Shown: positions 10,700 to 20,300 of the stretch, piece by piece
Numbering within the stretch: position 1 is the stretch's first letter
Layout: each line of letters opens with the position of its first letter
NCBI RefSeq assembly: GCF_033115175.1
Contig: NC_084838.1
Span: forward strand, 92,609,468 to 92,673,467
From: Lepus europaeus
Lineage: Eukaryota; Chordata; Mammalia; Lagomorpha; Leporidae
Length of the DNA: 64,000 nt
Reading direction: 5' to 3'
Program-made: the position numbers and the translations under genes
Notes under the pieces: model-generated
Seen by the model: only the letters and a program-made list of their open reading frames with translations
The model's database searches: none
Told to the model about the DNA's origin: nothing

Positions 10700-11020
10700 C
10701 AAAACACAACACGCCATTCCCTCTTTATGTGTTCAGACTCTTGGGTCTTAATACACTGATGGCATCTCAGGCTACAGCTTTCTTTGGGGAGTGTTCTTGT
10801 CTTGATAATATACCTAGATGGCAGTGTAGGGTTAATCTTATGAGTAAAAGTAAATTGAAAGTAGATCATTGTAAAAATTAAGAGAGGGGATAGGAGAGGA
10901 AGGAGGAGGAAGAGTAGGGTCATGGGAGGGAGGGAGGGTAGGGTGGGAAGTATCACTATGTTCCTAGTTCTGTATACGTGCAATACATAAAATTTGTGTA
11001 CATTAAATAAACTTAAAAAA
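10700..11020 (+). mobile_element. L1 3' UTR fragment
   Basis: A G-rich polypurine tract (about 10883-10950), then ATTTGTGTACATTAAATAAA at 10992-11011 and an A-tail. A purine tract ahead of a weak polyadenylation signal and A-tail is typical of L1 3' ends. Confidence 0.65.
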
Positions 11021-11239
11021 AAAACAAATAGAAGAAAGACACTCCAAGGCTCTAATTATAAAACAATTTCAAAGAAAAGGAACTGCTGGTTGCCCTGGTT
11101 TGATTAGAAAGTGTTGTATATGTGTGTTCAAATGTCCCACTGTAGCCCATATATATGTGTGGTGGACACACCAAATGATCATGACAGTTGATACAAAAAG
11201 TTATCATAGTGGAAGTCCATGTGAAACACAGAGGAAGTA

Positions 11240-11690
11240 CACAGTAGCCCTAAAAAGCGGGAAAAAGCCCAGTGTCCAACAGCAGGTGAATAGCTTAATG
11301 ATCAGTGTTCCATTCAGACCAAAAGTAAACTATTGAATCACACAGCAGCATAGAGAAACCTCAAAACTGTTAGTTAATGCAAAGCAAAGGAAGCCAGAGA
11401 CAAGAGAGCAGCTATTGTTTGATCCTGTCTCTAGAAAATTCTGGGAAACACCAATCTAATCTAAAGTGAGAGAAAGCAGGTCAGGGATTGCTGAGGGCTG
11501 GGATAGAGGTGGAGTGATTAACTGGAAAGAGCAGGAGGGAACTTTCTGAGTAAGGGGAGTTCTCTAAACATTGATTATGGTGGGGAATATGCACCTGTAT
11601 ATATGGGAAAACTCACTGAACCGCACAGTGCAAGGAGCACATTCCACTGTGTGTAAATTGTATCTTATTAAGGCTGATTTTTGAAATAAT
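11240..11690 (+). mobile_element. ancient L1 3' end
   Basis: In L1 order: AGCCCAGTGTCCAACAGCAG, GGTGAATAGC, AACTATTGAATCACACAGCA, GATCCTGTCTCTAGAAAATT, GAGAAAGCAGGTCAGGGATT, GTGTGTAAATTGTATCTTAT and AAGGCTGATTTTT. This matches the ORF2 end and 3' UTR of old L1M-type elements. Many changes and no open frame. Confidence 0.88.
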
Positions 11691-12076
11691 CACTGGTAAA
11701 GAAGAGGAGTGATTGATGGCCCCTGGGGTGGTTAGGGAAGGTTAGACCATGGAGGGGATGAACTAACTATGCTGTGACTGAGAACAAGAGGAGAGAGACG
11801 CAAATGCGAAATGGATTGGAGACCTCTGCAGACAAAGAACACAACGTGCAAAAAGGACCCGCGAGTTGCCATGGGAAGCACTGGGAAAGGACCGTGGGCT
11901 CTACGTGGAGTGAATAGGGAGAAATCCAGGGCCAGTGTGTGGCCAAGGTAAGCCAAGACCCTCTCTGAGCCTTGGTTCTCTCCTCCATTAGACTGAAGGG
12001 TTGGAAAATAAGCAGACAGAGGCGCTGGACTGAATAATCTCTAAGACAATATTTTCAAACAGATGGGCCACAAACT
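11691..12076. other. unique-looking sequence, no gene called
   Basis: Two overlapping minus-strand frames of about 75 codons here show no family signature. Confidence 0.4.
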
Positions 12077-12372
12077 AATTTTTATTGATTGATTTTATTT
12101 GAAAAGCAGAAAGGAGAGTCAGTCAGCGACAGAGAAAGAGAGAGACTGAGATCTCCCATCTGCTCGGGACTGGGCCAGGCCAAAGCCAGGAGCCTAGATC
12201 TCAATCCCAGTTCCCCATGCCCATGGCAAGGACCCAAGTACTTGAACCATTACCTGCTGCCTGCCAGTGTGCGCATTAACAGGAAGCTAGAATGGAAAAC
12301 AGAGGCAAGACTCAAACCCAGGCATTTCAGTATGGGCTGGGGGCATCCTCACGACTGTGCCCAAATGCCCAC
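12077..12372 (-). mobile_element. CSINE, old copy, full length
   Basis: Starts with the tail (TTGATTTTATTTGAAAAGCA), then ATCTCCCATCTGC, CCAAAGCCAGGAGCC and a head side with GACTCAAACCCAGGCATTTC. Confidence 0.88.
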
Positions 12373-12596
12373 ATGATCAGAGCTGGGCTGAGGTTGAAGC
12401 CAGGAACTCAATCCAGATCCCCCATGTGGGTAGCAGGAACCCAATTACTTGAGCCATCACTTGCTGCCTCCCAGGGTGTGCACTTGTAGGAAACTGGAGC
12501 CAGGAGCTAGAGGCAAGGATTGAACCCAGGTACTCTAATGTGGGATATGAGTGTTCTAGCCGCTAGGCCAAAAACACCTGCTCCGCTTGGTCAGTC
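12373..12596 (-). mobile_element. CSINE, old copy, abutting the previous one
   Basis: Restarts inside the element at AGAGCTGGGCTGAGGTTGAA and repeats the same order (CAGATCCCCCATGTGGGTAG, GATTGAACCCAGGTACTCT, CGCTAGGCC). It lacks its own tail, so the pair looks like a head-to-tail dimer or a partial tandem duplication. Confidence 0.85.
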
Positions 12597-12767
12597 TTAT
12601 ACTAACCACTTATGTATACCTGTCACATCCACTGTCCTCTAAAGGCCTCTTAAACAATCACAATTTGTTTTCTAGCACTTAGCAAATTGTTTTGGATATA
12701 GTATGCATTCAGTGCACATTTGTAGAATTTAATGTAATTTAGAAATAGCAGTTTGGAACAGTTCCTC

Positions 12768-12821
12768 CTTTTTTAAAAAAATTTATTTATTTGAAAGTCA
12801 GAGTTACACAGAGAGAAGGAG

Positions 12822-12876
<55 letters not shown>

Positions 12877-13009
12877 TCTTCCATCCACTGGTTCACTCCC
12901 CCATTGTCCACAATGGCAGGAGGCAGCCGGGACTTGAACCGGTGCCCATATGGGATGCCAGCACTGCAGAAGATGGCTTTACCTGCTGCACCACAGCACC
13001 AGCCCCACA
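12768..13009 (-). mobile_element. CSINE with internal deletion and (GA)n
   Basis: Tail, (AG)n at about 12826-12872, CCATCCACTGGTTCACTCCC, then a jump to GGGACTTGAACCGGTGCCCA: the middle (GAAGCCAGGAGCC to AGCAGAGAGCTGG) is missing. CAGTTCCTCCT flanks both sides. Confidence 0.93.
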
Positions 13010-13484
13010 GTTCCTCCTCTTAAAAAGTTTGCAGTGCATGGAGGCAGGGCCAAGGAAAATCAATTATAATAATTACATATTACATCCGTTTACAGGAGAA
13101 ACAATAACAGGAAAGCAATTGTAAGAACGCTTACTGAGAGAAAAGTGCATCCTTCCGTCTGCATCTTTCAGAGCCAGCCCCTGTGGACTTGAAATGGACA
13201 TGACTGGTTTTTCCTATTGGATAGTTTGCTCTCCTTTCAAGCCAATGCTCCTTCTGGTGCTGTCTGCATGGCTGGCTCCCCTGCAGCACTCATCTCAGCT
13301 CAGCCTCAGTTGGATCTGAGTTGCCTGAGCAGGGACTGACGCAGGACTCAGGAACAGACTCCTGGAAGCAGAGCTGCAGACACAGGGCAGAGCAGAGATC
13401 TATCGGCTGGCTGTGGTTTTCGTTGGCTGACTGCGGCCATGAATTTCAACAGCAGGAAAGAAGGCTCTTTAAAACATGAGAATA
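13010..13484. other. unique-looking sequence, no gene called
   Basis: No repeat or gene recognised. Confidence 0.4.
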
Positions 13485-13746
13485 GGGGCCAGAGCTGTGG
13501 CGTAGCAGGTAAAGCTGCCGCCTGCAGTGCGAGCATCCCATATGGGCGCTGGTTCCAGTCCCAGCTGCTCTACTTCCAATCTCGTTCCCTGCTATGGCCT
13601 GGGAAATCAGTAGAAGATGGCCCAAGTCCTTGGGCCCCTACACCCACATGGGAGACCCGGAAGAAGCTCCAGGCTCCTGGCTTCAGATCAGTGTAGCTCC
13701 AGCCGTTGCAGCCATCTGGGGGAGTGAACCAGCAGATGGAAGACTT

Positions 13747-13784
<38 letters not shown>

Positions 13785-13855
13785 CCTCTCCCTCTCCCTC
13801 TCCTCTTTCTGTGTAACTCTGACTTACAAGTAAATAACTAAATCTTTAAAAAAAA
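13485..13855 (+). mobile_element. CSINE, full length
   Basis: Head GGGGCCAGAGCTGTGGCGTA, B-box region GGTTCCAGTCC, long CT block (13745-13805) and tail TAAATAACTAAATCTTTAA plus A-run. Confidence 0.95.
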
Positions 13856-13877
13856 AAAAATAAGAGCAATATTGTCA

Positions 13878-14010
13878 CACCTGAAACCGAGTTCCTGCAG
13901 TTGCGGCCAATTAGGGAGTGAACTGTGAGATGGAAGACCTCTCTCTCTGTCTCTACCTCTCCTTCCTTCTCTGTGTAACTCTTTCAAATAAATAAACCTT
14001 AAAAAAAAAC
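13878..14010 (+). mobile_element. CSINE 3' half
   Basis: Starts inside the element (GTTCCTGCAGTTGCGGCCAA) and runs through AGGGAGTGAACTGTGAGATG to a TCAAATAAATAAACCTTAA tail. A short (AC)n follows the A-tail. Confidence 0.88.
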
Positions 14011-14235
14011 ACACACACAAAAACATATGAGTCAGTTCCCTCGTGTTGCCAGAGATGATCAGTGGCATTTTTTTTCTTTAGTGTCATCATGAACTTACAT
14101 ATTTGAACAATATCTGAAGTATCTGAATATTTTTCAGTGATTATCCTTATTAATTATCAAATTTCTTCATCTTTCCTCAGTAAAAGTGTAATTCACATTG
14201 ATTCCAAGTTCCTTTGATACCACCCTAGTAGTCTT

Positions 14236-14524
14236 TTTTTATGATTTATTTATTTATTTATTCAAAAGGCAGAGTTTACGGGGGGGGGGAGATCATCCAT
14301 CCACTGGTTCACTCCCCAAATGGCCACAATGGCTGGAGACAGGCCAGTCTGAAGCCAGGAGCCAGGTGCTTCTTCCAGGTCTCCCTCATGCTCCAAGAAC
14401 TTGGACCATCTTCTGCTTTCCCAGGCCATAGCAGAGACCTGGATTGGAAGTGGAGCAGCCAGGACTTGAACCAGCACCCATATGGTACTGCAGACTTTAC
14501 CCACTATGCCACAACACTGGCCCC
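14236..14524 (-). mobile_element. CSINE
   Basis: TTATTTATTTATTTATTCAA tail, a run of G at 14281-14290 in place of the usual purine mix, then the standard body down to CCACTATGCCACAACACTGG. Confidence 0.93.
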
Positions 14525-14584
14525 TTGGGAGGTTTTTAAGCAGCAAAATCTCACTGATAGAAAAATATGTATTTTAATTTGTAT

Positions 14585-14888
14585 TTATTTTCCTTTTATT
14601 TGAAAGATAGAGAGACAGAGAAAAAAAGAAAGACAGACTGATAGTTATCTTTACTCTACTGGTTCACTTCCCAGATGTCCACAACAGCCACAGCTGGGGC
14701 AGGTTGATCACAAGAGCCCAGAATTAAATCTGGTCTTCCAAGTGGGTGACAGGGACCCAAGTACATGGGTTGGCATAACTGGAAACTGGAACCAGAAATG
14801 GAGTAGCCAAAACTCAAATCGGACACTTCAATATGGGATACAGGAGCCCCAAGCAGTAACTTGACAGCTATACCAAACATCCACCCCC
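14585..14888 (-). mobile_element. CSINE, old copy
   Basis: CTTTTATTTGAAAGATAGAG, TTCACTTCCCAGATGTCCAC, GGGACCCAAGTACATGGGTT, then a diverged head near ATACCAAACATCCACCCCC. Confidence 0.82.
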
Positions 14889-15570
14889 AAAATTTGTATT
14901 TTAAGTATAAAATGCAGTGTATGTTCACATTAATAATCTAAACCAAAGTCTAAATCTCCAGAGTTTTTATTTAAATCTTCATTTTTCTTTCACTAAAACA
15001 CCTTTTTCCTACTCCCAAAATTCTGATTTTGATAAAAATAAATGTAATAAGAATACAATAATTCATTTGTTTTATCTCAATCCACACATATAAAGTTCTC
15101 CAAATAATAGTACTACTACTAATACATTTGTCACAGACTGGGTTCTCCAGAAGATGACACTGAAATGGAGTTTGGGGTTTAGCAGAGAAACAAAAAGGAA
15201 AGCATAAAGCATAAAGAATTAGGCAGAAGCCAGATCAATGTGTTATGACACAACCAGACTCCCCAGAACCTTGACCAGACCAGCAGGGAATTCTGGAATG
15301 AACGATGACCTTCACAGATGTCTCACTGACCAGAATTTATAGTCCTGTCCTACTTGGTCACCAGATATGGACTGTACCAGGAAGAGCATGACCCCAGGCA
15401 ACATGGCATCCAGTTCCAGCAACAAGAAGACATCCCTACGGAGAATCTGGCACACACTCCTGGTCTACCACGGTCTCCAACCATATGGTTATTGAAAAGT
15501 CCAGGATGATTTTTATAATTCTTTCTGTTTTTAGGGCCTATTCCTCTAGTTATCTGCAACTGAATTATCT
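14889..15570. other. AT-rich sequence, no gene called
   Basis: No repeat or gene recognised. Confidence 0.4.
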
Positions 15571-15603
15571 TAAAGATTTATTTATTTCTTTAAAGTCAGA
15601 GTT

Positions 15604-15649
<46 letters not shown>

Positions 15650-15902
15650 TTTCCATCCACTAGCTCACACTCCCCAAATGGTTATAACTGCTAGGGCAGG
15701 GCCAGGCTGAAGCCAGGAGACAGGAGCTTTATCCAGATCTCCCATTTGGGCAGTAGAGGCCCAAACATTTGGGCCATCCCCCACAGCTTTTCCCAGGCAG
15801 AAAAGCTGGATCCAAAGTGGAGCAACCGGGACAAGAACCAGCAGCCATACAGGATGCTGGTGTTGCAGGTGATGGCTTCACCCACTACACCACATGCTGG
15901 AC
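15571..15902 (-). mobile_element. CSINE with (GA)n
   Basis: AAAGATTTATTTATTTCTTT tail, (GA)n at 15607-15645, body with CCCATTTGGGCAGTAGAGGC and a head end at CACTACACCACATGCTGG. Confidence 0.93.
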
Positions 15903-16135
15903 ACTCAAATTACTGTATTTTAGAGACATTCAGAAAGATGTCTTCCTCCCTAGTCATGCTGTCAATTGTATCTTTTTCTAAGTTCATCTGTTTGTATTTT
16001 AATTCTACCTTTAAGTAGAATTATATAATGTTTATATGGACCCAAAGACAAAGTGCAAATAGAACTTATTAGAAGAAACTTATCATTTCTCTCTGTACCC
16101 ACAATTCTCTCTACACCTAAAGGTAATAATGGTTT

Positions 16136-16472
16136 GGGGCTGGCACTGTGGAGTAGCGGGTAAAGCTGCCACCTGCAGTGCCGGCATCCCATATGGGTGC
16201 CAGTTCAAGTCCTGGTTGCTCCTATTCCAATCCAGCTCTCTGTGATGGCCTGGGAAAATAGCAAAAGATGGCCCATGTCCTTGGGCCCCTGTACCCACAT
16301 GGGAGACTGGGAGAAAAGACCTGGCTCCTGGCTTCAGATCGGTGTAGCTCCGGCCGTAGCGGCCACCTGGGGGGTGAACCAACAGAAGGAAGACCTTTCT
16401 CTCTGTCTCTCCCTTTCACTGTCTGTAACTCTACCTGTCAAATAAAGAAATAAAATCTTAAAAAAAAAAAAA
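16136..16472 (+). mobile_element. CSINE, full length
   Basis: GGGGCTGGCACTGTGGAGTA head, GGTGCCAGTTCAAGTCC B-box region, GGGGGGTGAACCAACAGAAG, tail TCAAATAAAGAAATAAAATC and A-run. Confidence 0.96.
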
Positions 16473-16507
16473 CAAGAAAAGTCAAAATGGCATTTCTTTC
16501 TCTTTTT

Positions 16508-16548
16508 AAAAGATTTGTTTTATTTATTTGAAAGGCAGAGTTACAGAG

Positions 16549-16598
<50 letters not shown>

Positions 16599-16894
16599 CC
16601 ATCTGTTAATCCACTCCCCAGATGGCCACAACTGTGGTGTGGGGGTGGGGGTGGGGATGGGGGTAGGGGTAGGGGTAGGTGTTGGGCCAAGCCAAAGCTG
16701 CAGCCAGGAGCTTCTTCTGGGTCTCCTATGTGGATGACAAGGAAACAAGTACTTGGGCCATCTTTTACTGCTTTCCCAGGCACATTTTCAGGGAGCTGAA
16801 TTGGAAGTGGAGCAGACAGAACTTGAACCAGTACCCAAACAGGATGCCAGCATTGCAGGTGGTGGCTTAACCCAATGTGCCACAATGTGGCACT
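16508..16894 (-). mobile_element. CSINE with (GA)n and an internal G-rich array
   Basis: Standard tail and (GA)n (16551-16594). A GGGGGT/GGGGTA array interrupts the body just after CAGATGGCCACAACTGTGG, which then resumes at GTTGGGCCAAGCCAAAGCTG. Confidence 0.94.
16641..16679 (+). repeat. G-run array, G-quadruplex candidate
   Basis: Six runs of four or five G in 39 bp, separated by one or two bases (T, AT or TA). Arose inside a SINE body. Confidence 0.9.
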
Positions 16895-17217
16895 TTTTTC
16901 TTTTCTTTTTTCTTTTCTTTCCTTCCTTCCTTCTCCTTCTTCTTCTTCTTTTTTTAATGGTATTATCCCTTTATAAAGCATAAAGGCGCAAAGATCTGTC
17001 ACTGTAAACCTTAGGGTCTGTGGGTAAGTAGGTGTTGTTTTGGCATTTTTAAAGGTCATCAAATGAAATTATAAATAAATTTGCATGATCTTATAAGCTG
17101 CCAGAAACATAAAAGACACAGATGATAATATGATATGCAATCAAATGATTTACCAAAATTATTTATTTAGCGTGTCTTAGAGAAGTTACTGGAAATTAAC
17201 AATAAAATGGAAAGATA
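16895..17217. other. pyrimidine tract and AT-rich flank of the L1
   Basis: TTTTC/CTTC-rich stretch at about 16893-16957, then unrecognised AT-rich DNA up to the L1 target site. Confidence 0.55.
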
Positions 17218-17522
17218 AACCATAAAATTTATTTTTTAACTTTTATTTAATAAATATAAATTTCCAAAATACAGTTTTTGGATTACAGTGGCTTTTTCCC
17301 CACATAACTTCCCTCCCACCCGCAACCCTCCCATCTCCTGCTCCCTCTCTCATTCCATTCACATCAAGATTCATTTTCAACTATCTTTATATACAGAAGA
17401 TCAATTTAGTATATATTAAGTAAAGATTTCAACAGTTTGCACCCACACAGAAACACAAAGTGTAGAGTACTGTTTGAGTACTAGTTATAGCATTAATTCA
17501 CATTGTACAACACATTAAGGAC

Positions 17523-17856
17523 TCTAGCTTGTGTAGCCAATTTCTGCATAGTTCAGCAGCACTCCGGGCCTTGGCTTGTGTGGGCAGCCCATTATCTCAC
17601 ACCTGTCTGTGATTGTAACCCGTGCTCTAAGTATGCCCTTGAAAATCAAAGAAATTCTAATAAAAAAAAAATGGACAACAGACTTTTCATTGTGAGAAGA
17701 AAGAATCATTGTGTGACATGATATAAAAATAAAGTCTGGTGCTCGAAAACCAGAGCCATGCCATCAGCCTTGCTATGAGTGTGTCTCTCATTTCTTTGAG
17801 CGCCAACACCTCTCACACCTTGGGGCTCCTGGACTGGCTGGAGATGGTCTCTGGCA
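17523..17856 (+). mobile_element. solo LTR, class II-like (betaretrovirus-type)
   Basis: 334 bp inserted in the L1 3' UTR with a perfect 6-bp duplication AAGGAC at 17517-17522 and 17857-17862; six bases is usual for betaretrovirus-like elements. It ends CA but starts TC rather than TG. A polyadenylation signal AATAAA at 17728-17733 is followed by AGTCTGGTGCTCG, which fits the R/U5 area. No internal viral sequence is present, so the provirus was lost by LTR-LTR recombination. Confidence 0.8.
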
Positions 17857-18001
17857 AAGGACAGAGATCCTACATGGGGAGTGACTCCTGTTGTTGAATT
17901 AACAATTGACACTCTTGTTTATGGTGTCAGTAATCACCCTAGGCTCTGGTCATGAGTTACCAAGGCTATGGAAGCCTTTTGAGTGTGCCAACTCCGATCT
18001 T

Positions 18002-18731
18002 TGCAGTCACTCTTCCTCATCAGGCAGACTGCCTGCAGCTTTCCTTGGCTGAGGAGGGGAAGTGTGTCACCCACCACTCTGCCTTCCCCGAACCCCAGGG
18101 GACAATCAGACAGGGTGGGGAGCCCAGTCGAAGCAGGATCTCACTTTATTGTAAAAGGGAGGTGTTTATATAGCTGCGGTACAGAGCTACAAAGTGGATG
18201 GGGGTAAGGGGTGGGGTGATGTGATGTAAAAGGGTCTTAGCCACTCCTATTATACCATATAAGGCAAAAGCACCCTGGGGCTGGGTTGTTTAGGGATCTG
18301 AAACTTAAAGACAGGTTTTCAAATTCGAGGCAGGCTCAGTAAGTTTCTGTGGGGAACCACAGGCCAGCCACTGGTGACAACCATTCCCTGCGGCTGGAGG
18401 TCACGTAGCCTGGCTCACTTAAACCGAAACAACAGACTAAAGTACATCCTGTTTTTCAAGCAGGACTCAAACTGAAACAATAGTTTGAGGAACCACATCC
18501 TGTTTTTCATGCCCATTTTTGGTAATCGTGCTGTGGACTATATAAGAGGGACACCTGGGGAGAACGAGGGAGAAAGGAGAGAGGAGAGGAAGGAGAGAAG
18601 CAATAAAGAAAAGCTGAAAAGCGCATGAAACGTGGTGGATTCTACTTACTATACGGATCTCAGTCTTGTCGGGAACCCGTAAATTTCCGGCAAGTTTCCT
18701 CTAGGCCTCTCCAGATTCAGCCTCCCCCACA
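18002..18731. mobile_element. LTR-type insertion with outward signals on both strands
   Basis: 730 bp, starting TG and ending CA, inserted in the L1 3' UTR between GATCTT (17996-18001) and AATCTT (18732-18737), a 6-bp duplication with one mismatch. On the plus strand a TATATAAG (18539-18546) and AATAAA (18602-18607) lie near the right end. On the minus strand TATATAAA (18172-18165) and AATAAA (18150-18145) lie near the left end. It may be one rearranged LTR or two opposed LTR pieces; a TGTGGGGAACCACA at about 18340 could be a second LTR start. No coding sequence. Confidence 0.75.
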
Positions 18732-19660
18732 AATCTTATTTAGACAAGGTCATAGTCAAAGTGGAAATTCTCTCCTCCCTTCAGAGAAAGGTACCTCCTT
18801 CTTTGATGGCCCGTTCTTTCCACTGGGATCTCACTCACAGAGATCTTTCATTTAGGTTTTGTTTTTTGGTTTGTTTGTTTGTTTGTTTTTGCCAGTGTCT
18901 TGGCTTTCCATGCCTAAAATACTCTCATGGGCTCTTCAGCCAGATCCGAATGCTTTAAGGGCTGATTCTGAGGCCAGAGTGCTGTTTAGGACGTCTGCCA
19001 TTCTATGAGTCTGCGGTGTATCCCGCTTCCCATGTTGGATCATTCTCTCCTTTTTAATTCTATCAGTTACTATTTGCAGACACTAGTCTTGTTTATGTGA
19101 CCCCTTTGACTCTTAGACTTATCAGTGTGATCAGTTGTGAACTGAAATTGATCACTTGGACTAGTGAGATGGCATTGGTACATGCCATCTTGATGAGCTT
19201 GAATTGGAATCCCCAGGCACATTTCTAACTCTACCATTTGGGGCAAGTCAGCTTGAGCATGTCCCAAATTGTACATCTACTCTCTCTCTTGTTCTCACTC
19301 TTATATTTAACAGGGATCACTTTTCAGTTAAATTTAAACACCTAAGAATAATTGTGTGTTAATTACAGAGTTCAACCAATAGTATTAACTAGAACAAAAA
19401 AATACTAAAAGGGATAAAGTATTAAGTTGTTCATCTACAGTCAGGACAACGACTGATCAAGTCAATGTTTCTCATAGTGTCCATTTCACTTCAACAGGTT
19501 TCCTTTTTGGTGCTCAGTTAGTTGTCACCAATTAGGGAGAACATATATTTGTCCCTTTGGGACTGGCTTAATTCACTCAGCATGATGTTTTCCAGATTCC
19601 TCCATTTTGTTGCAAATGACCGGGTTTCATTGTTTTTTTTACTGCTGTATAGTATTCTAT

Positions 19661-20300
19661 TGAAGGACCCTTATGGGGGGAGGGACAAGAAACTAGGCCT
19701 GGGCAAATATCAGGGGCTTCTTAAGAGGTTAGATGTTCCCCAGAGTCCAGTGGGCAGGACGTTCTCTGGGAAGGAAAAGTCAATCCCCTTCAGAGAATCT
19801 CTAGGCACGCCCAGAGCAGAGCTGCCCCTCCCCTCCGGGAAACCTCTGGGCGTGCCCAGAGCAGAGCTGCCCCTCCCCTTCGGAGACTCTCTAGGCGCGC
19901 ACTTATGATGTCACTGCGACCGGCCAATCCTGTAACACCTCAGCACTCTCCCTCAGCATTCTCCGGTATGCTAATTGTCCCTCCGAACTAGCCAATCCCG
20001 TGCCACCTCTGCATTTTCCACCAGCACTCTCCACCAGCATTCTTCGCCAGCATTCTCCCATATGCTAATGGCCCCTCTGAAATGACCAATCCTATGCATG
20101 CGCATTAGGAATATGCTAATTCGTTGCCTATATAACCTGTGTGAAACTGCCGCTCAGGGCTCCTCACTGCCTGAGGTGGGGGCCCGTTTGCGCAAACGTT
20201 CAATAAAAACCTCGTGCTTTTTGCATCAACTGGTCTGGAGTCTGGATCTTTGGGCATCCTCCCGAGCAAGTGGGCATCTCTGCAACTGAGAGGTCCAACA
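19661..20300 (+). mobile_element. solo LTR, class I-like (gammaretrovirus-type)
   Basis: 640 bp starting TGAAGG and ending CCAACA, in the L1 ORF2 3' part, with a perfect 4-bp duplication CTAT at 19657-19660 and 20301-20304; four bases is typical of class I elements. U3 has a 45-bp tandem repeat and three CCAAT/ATGCTAAT pairs. TATATAA lies at 20129-20135 and AATAAA at 20202-20207, giving a readable U3-R-U5 order. No internal viral genes remain. Confidence 0.93.
19806..19895 (+). repeat. 45-bp tandem repeat in LTR U3
   Basis: Two units, each with GCCCAGAGCAGAGCTGCCCC then TCCCCT, at a 45-bp step. Direct repeats in U3 are often enhancers in class I LTRs. Confidence 0.88.

Noticed and set aside
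17523..20300. The three LTRs as ends of one provirus
   Set aside because: They differ in sequence, have different target duplications and are separated by plain L1 sequence, with no viral internal region.
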